A stretch of 64,000 nucleotides of DNA, taken from positions 5,183,680-5,247,679 of the forward strand of contig JARUPZ010000018.1 in NCBI GenBank assembly GCA_031213475.1, read 5' to 3'. The stretch comes from Nereocystis luetkeana. Taxonomy: Eukaryota; Sar; Phaeophyceae; Laminariales; Laminariaceae. The notes beneath the pieces are model-generated. The model saw only the letters and a list, made by a program, of their open reading frames with translations. It was not told the origin of the DNA and ran no database searches. Below, one piece after another: positions 1-12,289 of the stretch. A program made the translations under genes and the position numbers. Each line of letters starts with the position of its first letter. Position 1 is the stretch's first letter.

Positions 1-1201
1 TTTCAAGGATGGGCGTTGTAGATCGCACGAATCGGAGGGGAAGGTGGTGGGGAGGGAGGGTGGAGGGTGGTATGGGGTGAGGGTGGGTGGGGCGGTGGGG
101 TGTTCAGATCAGCCGGGCTTTTGGTTTTGATTTCATTGATTTGATTTTTTTTTGGTTTTGATTTGCTTTGATTTGAGTTCATTTCTTATTTTGACAACAA
201 TAGGTTTTGTTCAATTTCTTGTCATCTTTCAGCCGCCATATGCATGCTGTCGTGTTTTTAGCGAAACGCGCGATTACTATCGTATTTGTTCTCTTCGTTT
301 TGTGTAGTTGTACATGTTTTCGTTTTTTTGCCGGTACAGCAAATCGTATGATACTTCCGACTTTTTTGTTTTTTTTCTTGTACTCGTCCCCAACAATTTC
401 GATTTTCCGTTTCTTCTCGTGACGCTTTCTCCGTGGCATTTGCCTCACCCGCCGGTGCATACGTATGCACGTGGTTTTGGTTCGTTCTCGGTTAAGACAG
501 AAAAATGGCAGTCTCACTCACAGCAGACAGTAAATGCGTTTCGACCTTACTGGCGTATTTACTACAGTAATTGCCGCTGTAGTTACCGCAATAGTTACCG
601 CTGTGGCCCGACCGCCGTCGGTGTGTACCGCAATAGTCACCGCTGTAGTTTCCGCAATAGTTACCCCTTTGGTTCGACCGGCGTAGTTACTTCTGCAGTT
701 GACATGCCTCGAAACCACGACCGGTATGTAGGGGGCGGGCGGCGGCATGCATCTACGAGAACAGCGCTGCTGACTCTTTTTCACGCGCTTCGTCTGTCTA
801 CACCTTTTTGAAGTGCCTATCAATATTAATACACGAACTGGTACCGGTTCATGCTACTAGTAGCTGTAGCAGTAGGGGGCGACCCTAGGGCGGCAGGTAG
901 CCTCGTGCCGATATACCTCGCACCTGGTAGCCGGCGTGTAGTCAGGCAGACCTAGCGACCTTCACCTCTGCCGTTTCTCCGCTTCGCTTAAGGTTTTTTG
1001 AACGGGCGTGCGAGGAAGAAGGGAAAGGGCTGGTCCGTCGGGATTCGCTTCGGCCAGGAAATGGGGGATGGGGCGCGCTCCGGGCAAGATAGGCCCGGCA
1101 GGTAGAAATACACGTGGCAGTACATAGGATAATTTGTTTTTTTGTCAGTCGGTCGCCTCAGGAGGAGTTCGACTTGCTCCCCCCATTTGAGGAAAGTGCA
1201 G
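1..1201. other. No gene recognised; short degenerate repeat
   Basis: G-rich start and T-rich stretch to about 430. At 560-700 the motif CCGCAATAGTTACCGCTGT recurs in degenerate form. Open frames here are short and unconvincing. Confidence 0.5.
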
Positions 1202-1317
1202 TATTACGGGGGACCATAGTAAATAGGACCTACGGTACACACAAAAAGCTACCTGGTATATATTTCCCTCTTTTTACTAGCAATATTTGGCCCTATTTAC
1301 TATGGTCCACCGTAATA
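1202..1317. repeat. MITE family 1, copy 1
   Basis: A palindromic element of about 116 bp with termini TTACGGGGGACCATAGT and the near-complement at the other end, flanked by TA as in Stowaway/Tc1-mariner MITEs. It has no coding capacity. Its centre contains an ACCAGGTA-type motif (TACCTGGTA). Confidence 0.85.
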
Positions 1318-2096
1318 GTAGTATACGCATATATTCCGTACGATGCATGCGATACGTTGGTCAGGGCATAATGATTGCAGTAGAACGTGGGAGGAACCTA
1401 TTACTAGCTACCTTTATAGCAGTATAGTAAAGTATAGCATGTATCATTCTTTCCCTCTTGTTATTCTGACGTGGAGGGCTAGCGTTCGGGTGGGTCTGTA
1501 TCAAGATAGGAGGCGTTTTGCTCGCTCTCGGCAAGGGATTATTTTCGTGTGGTGGCTAATCTCTTGGGGGTGTTTGCGGGGAAGGAAGCAAGTAAGTGTT
1601 GATGGTTTGGGCAACATGATATGTACTTGGTACAATAAATGTTACCTGGTGCGGTGGTACTAGAGTGGTGGTACTACAGTAAAACAGTACCTGGTACCAG
1701 GTATATAATATATGGTTTCTTAATCTTAAAAAACAACGAACTCTTGAGAAGTTGAGAGAGGAACTGACGATATAAATAATTGACCATTTCATCGCAAAGC
1801 AACGAACGGCCACTTCGGGACTGGGGGATAATACGAACTGGTGTCCGAGTTACGAGGGTTGACGCAAGGAGTCGCACGGTACGGGGCGCAACATGATCCT
1901 ACGCTTCCTGCCCGTATACTGGTGGGCGTTGACGCTGCTGGCTCCTAGACCGTAGACGATCGATTGACAACATCGAAGCTTCCATCATTCGGGTTTGGTC
2001 TCTGGTGAATTCATCAACACCCAAACGGGGGGCGGGGTGAATTGGAGCTATTAATGTTAATAGCACACGCACAGATGACGTACCAGTATCTAGTAC

Positions 2097-2206
2097 TATT
2101 ACGGGGGACCATAGTTAATAGGACCAAATAATGTTTGTGAAAATTGGTAAATATATAGGTTTTTCATGTATACCGTAGGTCCTATTACCTATGGTCCCAC
2201 GTAATA
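2097..2206. repeat. MITE family 1, copy 2
   Basis: Same termini and A/T-rich core as the other copies (AATAGGACCAAATA on the left arm, GGTCCTATTA on the right), about 110 bp, ends at TA. Confidence 0.85.
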
Positions 2207-3045
2207 GCAGCTTTTTGATACACCTGGTAAGGTGTGTTTTAGGTCGTGTGGAGCCAAGTACCTGTTACTCGTAGGTACGATATACCTCGCATTGCAAACG
2301 AAAACATGGAGTTGGACCGACACAACTCCGGTCCCATCACGGCTATGCACGGCTTAGGTGGCGCCTCTGGCTATAGCACCCCAGCACTACAGTTAGTTGT
2401 GGACCATGACACGGCCTATATAGCCGAATGGGTGCCTTTTAATCTAGGCCGGTTCGCTACGTTCGTGCCGCTCGCGTCGATAGTTACATACCCTGGTAGT
2501 GTCGTAAGATTCTGGCATCTCGGCGTGTCGGCTTGCGCCCTTTGTGACCAGAATAGTCGGTGCCCATGTACGTGGCACATTTCTATTTTCCTGGTGTTTT
2601 TCAGTAACGACGCCATTTCACAGCTACTGTCGCACCCGATATTGTTTCGTGCGAATAAGATATCGCGGGAGCAACTCAACGAACGAACAATGTTGTCCGA
2701 AAAAAACTCCTGGCCGAATGCGTTACAGTATAATAAAAAACATTAAAAAACACATAGAACAAATACGGTACGCCTCCTCCTATTGCAGTGGTCTTGGTCT
2801 ATGGCAAATACCATTAATACTGGTAATAGTTCACAGTGTGTAATAGTATCGTTGACAATTCGTCGTGGTTCATCTAGGCAGCGTTCCGCGCTTGATGGCG
2901 TTCCCATCCTTTTGCCAATGAGAGCTTGTCTCGTCGCCCAGCCGCGGTGCCAACTCCATCCGGTCAGCCAACCCCGCCACCTGCCCCCCCCGTGTTTCTA
3001 CTCAATAGGCGCCCTCGGAGAGACCACATATGGTACCTGATCACA
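2207..3045. other. No gene recognised; one 166-codon open frame
   Basis: A plus frame at 2246-2746 is open for 166 codons, without known motifs, splice context or clear codon bias. It may be chance. Confidence 0.35.
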
Positions 3046-3275
3046 GGGGTGATAAAATAACGCACACCCTGGGACGAAGTTGCGACCCGTTTATTTTCTC
3101 TCGAAAGCATGCCTCAAGGGGGGGCACACGCAACGAAAATGGTGGCCCTGGAAATGTCTCGTCGAAGAGACATTTCCATAGTGGAAGCGTCGCTCGGCGC
3201 ATGTATGTATGATTTACACTCTCCCCATTGTCGAGCAGAAGCATGGTGTGTAAACATGGGTGTTGCGTTACACAG
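3046..3275 (+). repeat. Inverted-repeat family D, copy 1
   Basis: Starts GGGGTGATAAAATAACGCAC and contains AAATGTCTCGTCGAAGAGAC, a small hairpin. Related to 16049-16312 and to 55075-55245. Confidence 0.5.
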
Positions 3276-3731
3276 TACTACTGTACACCAAGATCGAGCA
3301 CGTCTCTCCTATCGAGTACACCCCCCTCCTCCCCTCCTAAATAAATAAAATAAACGAAGCAAAAAAAAAAGAGAAAACAAAACGAACCCGAGGCGCTCGC
3401 CAACAGCGCCGTCAGCTTTCGTTCGTCGAAATCCTCCTCCCGTCCGCCAAAGCGCATACCCTCGACGAGCTGGAGGTCCATGTTAGTGAGAAGGGATAAG
3501 CTATAAGATTGCTGACTGTAGTCAGCACCCGTCCACAATGCCGGTAACAACTACCCCCCCCCCCCCCACCCCCGCCCTCCCTCCCCCTCGCCGCCGCCAC
3601 CACCGCCAATGCCTGCATCTTCAGCGGAAACGTTCTACCCTCTGCCTCTCGCCTCATTCCCGAGCTCTCTCTTCTTGTGCCTTGAGGGCTTCATTCCGTG
3701 TTCGTGTTGTGTACACCGCTGTAATGTTACA

Positions 3732-4724
3732 TTAATCATAGTATTTCTCCTCCGCTTCGTCCCGCCCTTCTTCATCGCGATGGTAGGGAAGGTGCTGAGG
3801 GTGGTACTTCTGACCCCACCGCGCTTCCCTCCGTCCAAGGTGTCCCTCGTCTCTTTCGTCAAACTCCGTACTTTGTTCGCCACTACCGCCACCGCTGCCA
3901 CCACCGCCACCACCTCGGCTGCCGCTGCTGGCGCGGTAGGCACCCTCCCTCTCCGGCGAATGCTGCGCCAACGACGACATCCTCCTTGAGGCCATTATTT
4001 CCACCTCGGCGGGATGGTTCCACCTCGCGGTGTTGGAAACTTCTTCGCCACCAACAGTATTAACACTTGCTGGTGGCCATCTGCGTCCTTGTTGGGGAAG
4101 CAATGCGGACGAGTGAGGCGCCATGCTTGCCATGCCTGCCACACCTGTCCGCCACCGCCACTGTTGCTGCTGCTGCTGCTGCTGCTCTTGCTGCTGATGC
4201 TGGTGCTGTTGCTGGTACCCCTGTTGTTGTTGTTGCTGTTGGTTGTGCTGCTTGTGGTGGCGGCGGTGGTGCTGCTTGTCTCCCCGCTCGCCCCGGCGGT
4301 CGCGACGCCCGTAGCTGGCGTAATCGTACAGCAACGGCTCATTGTGAACAGCAGCACCATCGCCTTGCCGGCGATCGCGATTGCCACTGTCGCTGGACAT
4401 CGTTCTGCGCGAAACCCGTGACGAAGAGGACGACTTGTCGCGGGCAGCCACGGTAGCAGTTGTCCTAGCAACGCTTACAGACGGCCGACTAGCCCTGCCT
4501 GATGCAGCGTCGCCAGGCGCCCAGGTGGTGCGCCCGGTAGTATCGCTGGTGGCGTTGCCGCGGGCGTGCATGTCAATGCGGGCGGTTCCAGGACCTGGTG
4601 CTCGTGACATCTGTCTTGCCGTGTAGGAAGGGCTAGAGCCGTGCGCCTGTTGTCCTAGGTAGGAGAGTGTCTTATCCTTGAGGGCTTTCCAGCCAGCGCG
4701 CGCCAGATCGGGAACCGCTGGATC
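3732..4724 (-). CDS. Long Gln/Gly-rich terminal exon
   Basis: A 331-codon open frame follows a plausible 3' splice site: a branch-like CCTTAAC, T/C tract and GGATAG. It begins DPAVPDLARAGWKALKDKTL. The middle is rich in Gln and His from an imperfect CAG/CAA repeat, followed by a Gly/Ser run and the C-terminus DEAEEKYYD. An in-frame stop lies just before the acceptor, which supports a spliced start. No domain is recognised. Opposite-strand poly-Leu and poly-Ala readings are shadows of this repeat. Confidence 0.65.
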   Translation of the reverse strand, partial: DPAVPDLARAGWKALKDKTLSYLGQQAHGSSPSYTARQMSRAPGPGTARIDMHARGNATSDTTGRTTWAPGDAASGRASRPSVSVARTTATVAARDKSSSSSRVSRRTMSSDSGNRDRRQGDGAAVHNEPLLYDYASYGRRDRRGERGDKQHHRRHHKQHNQQQQQQQGYQQQHQHQQQEQQQQQQQQWRWRTGVAGMASMAPHSSALLPQQGRRWPPASVNTVGGEEVSNTARWNHPAEVEIMASRRMSSLAQHSPEREGAYRASSGSRGGGGGGSGGGSGEQSTEFDERDEGHLGRREARWGQKYHPQHLPYHRDEEGRDEAEEKYYD

Positions 4725-7700
4725 CTATCCGAGCCACCGCACACGTTAAGGTCGAGGAGAAAAAAACAGCACACGTTATTAAGGTCGAAGGGTGAAACAC
4801 CGTCAGGGGCACAGTATTTCCTCTCTCTGCAATGAAAGCCCCTGCAGAGCAAGGTGCTACGCATGCTCGAAGTTCACGGCTCAGATACGGCATCACATAC
4901 GGCATGTGGCGGCGGGAGATTCATCATATAATGTGTTCGCCCCCCCGAAAGGGGAGGGCTTTTATTCGTAGCATGACGGTGCTAAAGCTTTGTCTGCGGG
5001 TCCTGAATCAGGCGATGCGCATACTACTCCTGCAAGTTGGCGGCCGTGCGCAAGATGGCCACCTTGATCTGGACGTGAAAAACGCGAATTGCCGTATTCA
5101 ATCGGCGAGCGTGCGGCACTTTTGATGACAGAACGGGATCGCACTGGGTGCAGGGGGTGCCAGCTGCGGAAAGGTTACGGGATGTCTACGAGCGTTTGTG
5201 GCCATCAGGTGCTGCATTCGACAAAAAAAAAAATCCCCTTCATTTTTGGCGAATTGACACATACATACCTGGTACGCACTCGACTGCTCTAAGGGGTACA
5301 CACCTAGAGAAGGGGAGTAAAAAGTACACAGTAGTCTATCGGTCTATACTTTTTTCGAAGTAGGTTTCTTCCAGAAGGAATTGATATTTCTCTGTTGTGT
5401 TCCCGCCCAAGATCTGGTGGTGCCTGCAGTCTGAACATTGCGGGCGATCAGCTGAGAAAACTTCGACTACAGTACTTCACTTTACGTACGTAGGCGGCTG
5501 TTCTTACGCTCCTTCCACGGTAAGACGAGCCAGGAAAGTGGTACACAGCTCGCACAGCTCGCGCAGTTGCAGAACACGCATGCGTTTAGCCGGCCGCTCA
5601 GGTGATCTACGCAGTGGTTAACCTCGAGTGCTACTACTGTAGCGTTGTTTATCGGGTTTGATTCCGAACGGACTTTTTATTTAACGTGAGACATCAACTG
5701 CGGAGAGCGCCTGCATAGCGTGGGTGGGCATGATTTGACGCGAGTCGACGAGGGAAGAAAGTGCTGGAGACTTTCAGATGAAAAAAGCAGGGCGCGTACC
5801 GTGTAGTAGTGAGAGGGGGGGTGGGGGTAGGGAGTTGTACTCAATATCATGCATGACCGTAGTCGTATGCCCATAGACCCTCGCATCCCTACAATGCCGG
5901 AACGGAGCATGTCGGGTTTTCACCGACCAGGCAGACATTGCTTGCACCGAGCGCGAAGCGCCGTGAGGTGTCTGTCGAGTCGCATGAAGGGTGAGCTGCA
6001 TCCTATTAATACTAAGAACCGCTTGACTTGCATATGGATGACAGCTTCAATGAATTGATTTAATTTCCGGTGTAGGCATTTCCAGAGACAGCAATGGGAG
6101 TGCTATGTAACTGCCTCTAGGGTGTCTTACCATAAATACGATCAATTCCCTTTTGCGGAGTAAATGTTCTTCACCTCGCACAAACGATCCAACTTGACAA
6201 CCGGCTGTGACCGACCGCCAAAAAAAGGAAAGAAAAAAAAGCGGTACCCTGGTCTAGCTCACGTAGTGAGCGGCATGTGTTACGGTATCGTTGCCAACCG
6301 ACGCCAACCCAACCTATATATATTAGGAGGGGTGGGGGGGGCGTACTCCTTTGTTGCTCGCCTTAGTCATTTGATCATTGACCACGCATCCCTTTCGAGA
6401 CGGAGCATCGTTCCTACTCCTAATAGAGACACCTCCAACATTTGGGCGCTCATTACGTTGTTTCCACGTGTTACATGGAAACGTTTCGCTAATCGTATCC
6501 CCTTCCTGCTTGGCCGCCTGTGACCACCATCTATCTCCTACGATAGCGATCGTTTTCGCGCTGTCGCCTAGTGTACCAAACTCCTCCGTGTCACATTCGT
6601 CTATGCCCCTCATCTCCTTTTCTAAAACGTCGCGTTCCTCCTTGTAGATTTCACATTCTCCTACTATGTGAGTCCTACTCTCTATAGCTTTACCACACGG
6701 GGGCATCTGTGTATCTACTTCCTCCTCCTCCCGGCTACTGGTATGCCTCTTTTTTCTTCTGGCAGGTCGAGGTCACCTACACGAAATCGCAGTTTCAGCG
6801 CTTTCGCGAAGTCCATTGGACCGTGCAAATATGTTTTCATTCCTATTATTTCTCTCCATCCCTCGGATATCTCCAGGTGCTTTTCCGATTCCTTTTATTT
6901 TTCAGCACTAGCCTTTCCTTTTTTTCTATCCTTTCTTCTACTTCTGCCTTGTTCCTCCCAAACTTCTCTGCGGACATCATTTCTTCTTGATTTCCCCCTA
7001 TATCCTTCCATACTTTCTCAACGACGCTATCCCACCTTATTCCAGCTCGGCCTTTTGTTGCTTTCCCCCATACAGCTCTGTCAACTATGGCTGACAATCT
7101 CTTTTTTGACGTGTTCCTCACTTTACACTGCCAATTTAACTCTCGTGTCTTTATTTGTCTCGAGTGGGTACATTCCCAGTCTCTGCTCTTACTAGTGTAT
7201 CACTATCAATAATCGTACTAGTAAGAAGGGAGCAGGAGAAAGAGGGGTGAAAGCAATACTGTAGATGGGATGAAAAAAAACAACAAAAAAACGGCAGCAC
7301 ACATCACACAATACACGACGCACAGCACTATAAACTGTTGTTGCGGGCCGCGTCGGGGTCAAGTTCATCGCGATACTATGTATCCTTCGAAAGGATGTGT
7401 TATTGTTATTTTCTGCGACTTTGGGGACGGGCTCTACTGGCACAGCACGGCAACAGCGGCACCGGCCGCTGCTTCTCGTTTCCGAACATGATGCCAGTTC
7501 CCGAGAGTTCCCTCCCCCAGTCAGCTGACCGGGTTGCTAACACACGCAGTCTCGGTCGTCCGAGACCCCCATCGGCAGTAAAACGTTGACCCACACCAAC
7601 TCCAAGGTCGCCTGAAGACTACGGGATTCGGCCCCATACAGTTCCCTGGCCTGGCTGGCTGCCTCTGCCCGATCTCCCCAGTCTCTGATAGTCTACGAGA

Positions 7701-10700
7701 CACTGTACTCGCTTCCTGGGGCTTATTCCAGGTGAAAACCTTAGACGACTCGGGCGGCTTCCATCTACTATCTCGCTGAGTCACCCTCTGCGGCGCCTCC
7801 CCACGGCCACCAGTGTGCTGGCTGCGCCGATACGCAACGAATGGAGGGCGACTTCGCCGGGATCACCCCCTCACCTTTTTACCACCTGGCGAAGTGACCC
7901 GAGGGCCTACGCGTACCCCTACACCCTACCCTAATAACCTCATTGCCATACAGACGCGACGACTGCTGTGGGGCGCTGTCTGGCGATGTCGAAGAACTCG
8001 GCAGCAGCTCCACCACAGGAGCGACGGCACCGCCGCCTGCTCCCACCCCGGAAGGTGCCCCCGTAACGTCGTCGCGTGTGCGCACAATAACCGACCCGAG
8101 TTGTGCTCGGTCGCCCTTGTGGCCTCGGAAACAAACCTCGATGCCCGTGGTGGCCTGGTGCCACTGCAACGAGCCCAACTGCCGCCCCCCCCCCTGCGTA
8201 TACGTAGCGCTACACCCCCCCCCCCCCCCCTCGTTAAGCAAGGTACGGGGTGCACTACCCCGGACGCCGAGGCAATTTTTTCTTTTCGCCCGACCTCGCC
8301 ACGAAAAATAGTCTAACGCGAGACTCATCCACAGAACGTGGCCGTCTGAACCCCACGACGGGGCCAGGCACTGCCCTTCCAAAAACGTGTCCCATGAAAT
8401 CGGGCGGTGAACTCTTCTCGGAGCACCGGCGGCAACGTGCGACCGCGCGCGTAGCTGTGAGCGAGATACAGGGGCGGACGAACGGACAAGTAGGCCCTTC
8501 ACTTGCTCCTTTGCATATCGGTGTGCATCTCGTTCTAACGAAACCTTCCGTCGGTGTGCCCTTCCGTCGGTCGGCATGATAATCAACCACGAATTTCGGC
8601 GTTTACGAATGAAGTACACAGAACTGCTCCGCTTAAGTACGCTTCACTTGTTATGTGAGGCAAGAGGGTGTGCCCTACAGTACGGCAGTACACGGCAGTA
8701 CAGAAAATTAAAATTCAATGTTGAAAATGGGCTTCTCTTTTATGGTTCGTGAAGATTTTGGCGTAATATTTTTCTGAAATCCCTGTTTCTTCATTTTCTA
8801 TATCTTCTTGCCCCTTAAAGTTCTGCACTGCTGTGCACAACAATTTATTTGGCGTCAATTCCAAACAATCTGCTCCCAAAACGGGACTTGCAGTTCTCAA
8901 GGGTTTCGTACTATATGCGGTCGTGTACTGTAGAACCTGCAGCTCCACTCAGTAAAAGTTGTCGGACTGGAACGATTATTATGCGATACAATACCGGTCG
9001 CCCCAGTGGTCTCGTGGTTACCCTGGAATGGCACTTAAAGTTGGTCCTGAGTCCCAACCCCAACGTGGTGACTGGTGTGCCAAATCAGAAAGAATCAACT
9101 GCTGAAAGCGCCTACCAGGTACTATATATAGCGTGAATATGTACGTATGTACTGCTGCTGTAGGCACTTTTCGACGCAAGTCGACCAGGGGAGAAAGAGC
9201 TGAAGTCTTCTATGAATAGCGACGAGAAGCAAGGCACGCGCACGGAGTGGGGCGGGGGGGAAGAGGAGCCTACTGTGTGACCCCGGATCTGAGTTACTAC
9301 TGTTTGTTGTTATCGGAGCGAGCGAGAACGGGGGGCGAAGTTAGTAAACGAGATAGAAAAACGAAATGGCGGAGGGCAAAACAGGTTTTTCCTTTTTTTC
9401 TCTTTCTTTCCGGTTTCCGTTTGGTTTTCATTTGTCGGGGAATTTGCCCAAAGGTTTATGGGTGATCAACGATGAAGCTCATCATGCTGCACGTTGTCGG
9501 ATGGCAAACGCAATAAATACTTGGTAGCAATAATATGACAGGCGGAAGCGAGATACTAATTAATCCAACCGACCGAATAAGCTCCCATGGAGATACTGTT
9601 AGTTGGTAGATACTGAGCTGTAAGTAGAGATGCACCTTGTAGATAGAGTGAAGGAAGACCACGAAGACCGGCGTGATGACGCACGCCATGACGCCGCCGA
9701 TCACCAAGAGGAACTCAGAGAAGTCTTTCCCCGACCCCGCCCGGGACTTCATGTTTCTGCGCCTGCGCGTTCATCACATCAAAGACGGATGGATATAGAA
9801 ATTCGTCTGTTCCCATCCCCTGCAAAATGTTATCCTGGTACCCGTACGAGTATATGCCGGTGAATAGGTCATGGGTACGTAGAACGTACAACTACATACA
9901 GCAGTACGGCGTACATGGTACACATTTTGTTGTGTAAAACTATCAGGTAATAAATACGTCAGCTGTGAGTTCGACTGGTTGAATAATACCAGGTATTAAT
10001 TGTTGATGCTCAACTTTGCAAGCTGCATAATACGTCTGTTCTATATTTCGTTACGAGTAATAATGATGGTATGCGGGTTGGGCACAATTCACGTACGATA
10101 ACTATAATTCCGCGTACCGGAGAGGCTACGTATACACGTATACAGCAGTGAATATGGCTGCATACTCGTACTTCTTTTGTAAACCCCACGGATCCTTGGA
10201 TTATCGCCGTGTCACAACAACTTTGTCACGCCTACTTAATGAAATACCAGGTAGTGAGCTACAATCAGTAGACTCCAAAGTATCGCCCTGGGTTGTATGT
10301 GCTGTATCTTTCATATTAACAGCAACACCAGGCACCGGTATCTATTTACATGACTGGCAGCAGCGGTACACGTATTAATAGTACTCGTATGCGTACTAAT
10401 AATGTGGTGTATCCTTCAGTACACCAACCAGGCACCGGTATGTGTCTTCGTACACAATAAGATAGAAGCAACGGTACATATATTGTGCGTACGCATGATG
10501 ACACCATCCATCGTGGAAATAAACAGCACAGCAGTATGCCATCGCGCCATCGTACCAATCATAGTAAGTACCAGGTACCTGGTCGTAGCAAGTCTGTACA
10601 CAAAACGAACAGGATTACGTAATACCAGGTATTAATTAGTATCATTGCACCAGGTACGATAGACAAAGGTTTCAAATAAATGCAACTTTGGCTACACGCG

Positions 10701-10837
10701 CGAGCTTGCACTCTCCCGATCGTGCGCTCTTGTCCTCACCGTGGGTCTGGTCTCTTGTTCCGCCCTCCCTCCGCCACCTCGAGCGAGACAGCCAACAAGA
10801 CGGCAACGAGCAGGAGGATCGCGTGCGGCATCGGCAT
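3732..10837 (-). CDS. Putative signal-peptide, single-helix membrane protein with Gln/Gly-rich tail (three exons)
   Basis: Three minus-strand exons, 10837-10740, 9762-9636 and 4724-3732, join in phase (2 then 0) to give about 405 residues plus TAA. I do not recognise the family. Exon 1 begins MPMPHAILLLVAVLLAVSL, a typical signal peptide. Exon 2 carries a short basic part and a helix, FLLVIGGVMACVITPVFVVF. Exon 3 is an uninterrupted 330-codon reading frame with a Gln/His-rich stretch (about residues 225-265) and a Gly-rich run near 345, ending in an acidic tail. The layout suggests a type I membrane protein with a long disordered cytosolic tail. The GTGCAT donor of exon 2 is weak and the second intron would be 4.9 kb, so exon 3 could belong to another transcript. 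An upstream in-frame ATG at 11107 would add an N-terminal extension. Confidence 0.55.
5833..6322 (-). repeat. Repeat A, copy 1 (inverse)
   Basis: About 490 bp. Read on the minus strand it starts GGTTGGGTTGGCGTCGGTTG and ends near ATGCATGATATTGAGTAC. No coding potential seen. It lies in the proposed long intron of the membrane-protein gene, next to the LINE fragment. Confidence 0.75.
6323..7195 (-). pseudogene. 3' fragment of a LINE open reading frame with zinc-finger C-terminus
   Basis: On the minus strand, 7121-6846 reads GRAGIRWDSVVEKVWKDIGG and EKFGRNKAEVEERIEKKERL. The frame continues to IIGMKTYLHGPMDFAKALKL then RFRVGDLDLPE. A frameshift near 6770 leads to SSREEEEVDTQMPPCGKAIE, then SRTHIVGECEIYKEERDVLE. 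The C-x-C...H...C pattern is the zinc-knuckle end found after reverse transcriptase in some LINEs (zf-RVT-like). It lies in the proposed second intron of the membrane-protein gene, directly beside the repeat A copy at 5833-6322. It differs from the LINE at 58.6 kb. Confidence 0.75.
7380..8625 (-). repeat. Repeat C, long copy
   Basis: Both ends match the element at 12.29-13.0 kb in the opposite direction: GATTATCATGCCGACC at one end, and AACTGGCATCATG plus GGTCTCGGACGACCGAGAC at the other. A minus open frame (8619-7879, 246 codons) fills much of the interior but shows no domain I know. A downstream frame reads SPRKRV/QEASTVSRRLSETGEIGQ. The type of element is unresolved. Confidence 0.5.
8813..8909. 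repeat. MITE family 2, degraded copy
   Basis: The right arm (CCCAAAACGGGACTTGCAG) is clear and the left arm (TTAAAGTTCTGCACTGC) is eroded. Confidence 0.5.
9636..9762 (-). CDS. Transmembrane exon of the membrane protein
   Basis: After the acceptor CGCGCAG it encodes RRNMKSRAGSGKDFSE, then a helix ending VVFLHSIYK. Codon third positions are mostly G or C, unlike the sequence around it. The donor AAG/GTGCAT is non-ideal. Without splicing, the frame runs on to a stop at 9456 through a second hydrophobic stretch. Confidence 0.6.
10740..10837 (-). CDS. Signal-peptide exon of the membrane protein
   Basis: From the ATG at 10837 it reads a short n-region (MPMPH), a 14-residue hydrophobic core (AILLLVAVLLAVSL), then EVAEGGRNKRPDP. 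It ends in a good donor, CCACG/GTGAGG, in phase 2. The frame stays open upstream through a Thr run made by a trinucleotide repeat. I chose the start because it places the hydrophobic core at the N-terminus. Confidence 0.6.
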
Positions 10838-12289
10838 CGTCTTCGCGAGGACCCCCTTCTTTTTACCTGTAGCAGACGCCCTCATCATCGCCACGCACTC
10901 TTTTTCTGCACTTCCCTGATCCATCAATTTTTCGGCTTCATTGCCTGCCCCGGCGATGACGATCGTGGTGGTGGTGGTGGTGGTGGTGGTGGTCGGCATT
11001 CGTTTGCGAAGCGGTGCTGTGGGCGTTTCCACAGAGAGGGCGATACGAGTCAACTGCGGCGACGTATCTTGTGCATACCAAAGTGACTGTTGAGAAAAAG
11101 TCCGCAAGCGGCTTGCGATTTTTGAAAGGTTTGCAATGAATGGGAATTACTCTCTCTGCTCTTATTATAATTTGGAAGTAGTCATTCCCATACGCTGTAC
11201 GTAATTGCTTTTGCTCGCTTCAATCAATAATAACCTGAAACGAGGATTTCCACAGAAATGTGAAGCTTTTTTATTTCCAGCAGCTCCTCCGACTGGAGAA
11301 GAGAGGTCGTTAAAAAAAAAACGGTAAAAAAAAGTACCAGGTATCCAAATCCAAACCACGCCAGCTTGCTCCTTCCTTGATGAGCTATAATAAGCAACAC
11401 GCTCGCTCCTCTCGATTGCACTGCACCCTGACAACGAACGATCACGAATGAACGGGTACCATATTATACCAAACAAAGGCGGCCGACACTAGAACAACAA
11501 CATTGATTGCCAATACAATGTCATCTCGTCGTCGTGTTGTTTCTCGACCACACACACACCACACAAAACACATTGCCGGGTATTTATTATACCAGGCATT
11601 TAGTTTGTTGTCATTTTCTCCGAGGCAGTACGTATAAGGCGTACAGCACGTTCTGAGTTATAAGCCTCTCATGAAAGCAGAGGAAGCTACGCGTACCGCT
11701 GTTGAACCTACAATGAAACGTACCAACCAGCACAGGTTCATATCTTCGTTGTGTTAATTCGTCTGTCTGCCCTTTAGTCTGCCCGCATTTATTTGGGAAC
11801 TAAATAAATACACAAGATTATTTAGATTCCAAGGAATGATATAATTAATAGTAGTAGTAGTAGTGTAGTAGTATTACTGTAGTAGTAGTATATAGTTGTG
11901 TACTTCACAGGGTATATACGTAGCTGCCGGTACTCGTGGCAGCAGAATATTTGTAACTGTCGTCACAAGTTGTTTGAGTGCGTGTATTATGCGTTTGTTT
12001 ATGGGAAGGCATTTTATTTTATTCCCTGGTATTAAGTGTCAATAGTTTTGCTACCAGGTACCAGGTACCTTTTCTTCTGATTTAACCTGTCGAGGAAAAC
12101 CGTGTAGTAAGTACATTATTACTACTAGTTAAGTAAAGCCAAGCAAAAATTAACTAGCGAAACTAAAGTAATAATAATCACTTTTTGTCGTTTATTAGAA
12201 CAACACTATACACATTGTCGGATGACAAGCATAATAATAATAATAGTTATATATTGATAGTATGTGCGTTTCATTCAGAAACGACGAAA

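Noticed and set aside
308-811. A 167-codon plus frame near the left edge
   Set aside because: It runs through T-rich sequence and a degenerate short repeat, and has no motif or splice signal.
4014-4421. Plus-strand frames rich in Leu, Val and Ala
   Set aside because: They are the antisense shadow of the CAG/CAA repeat in the minus-strand Gln-rich exon.
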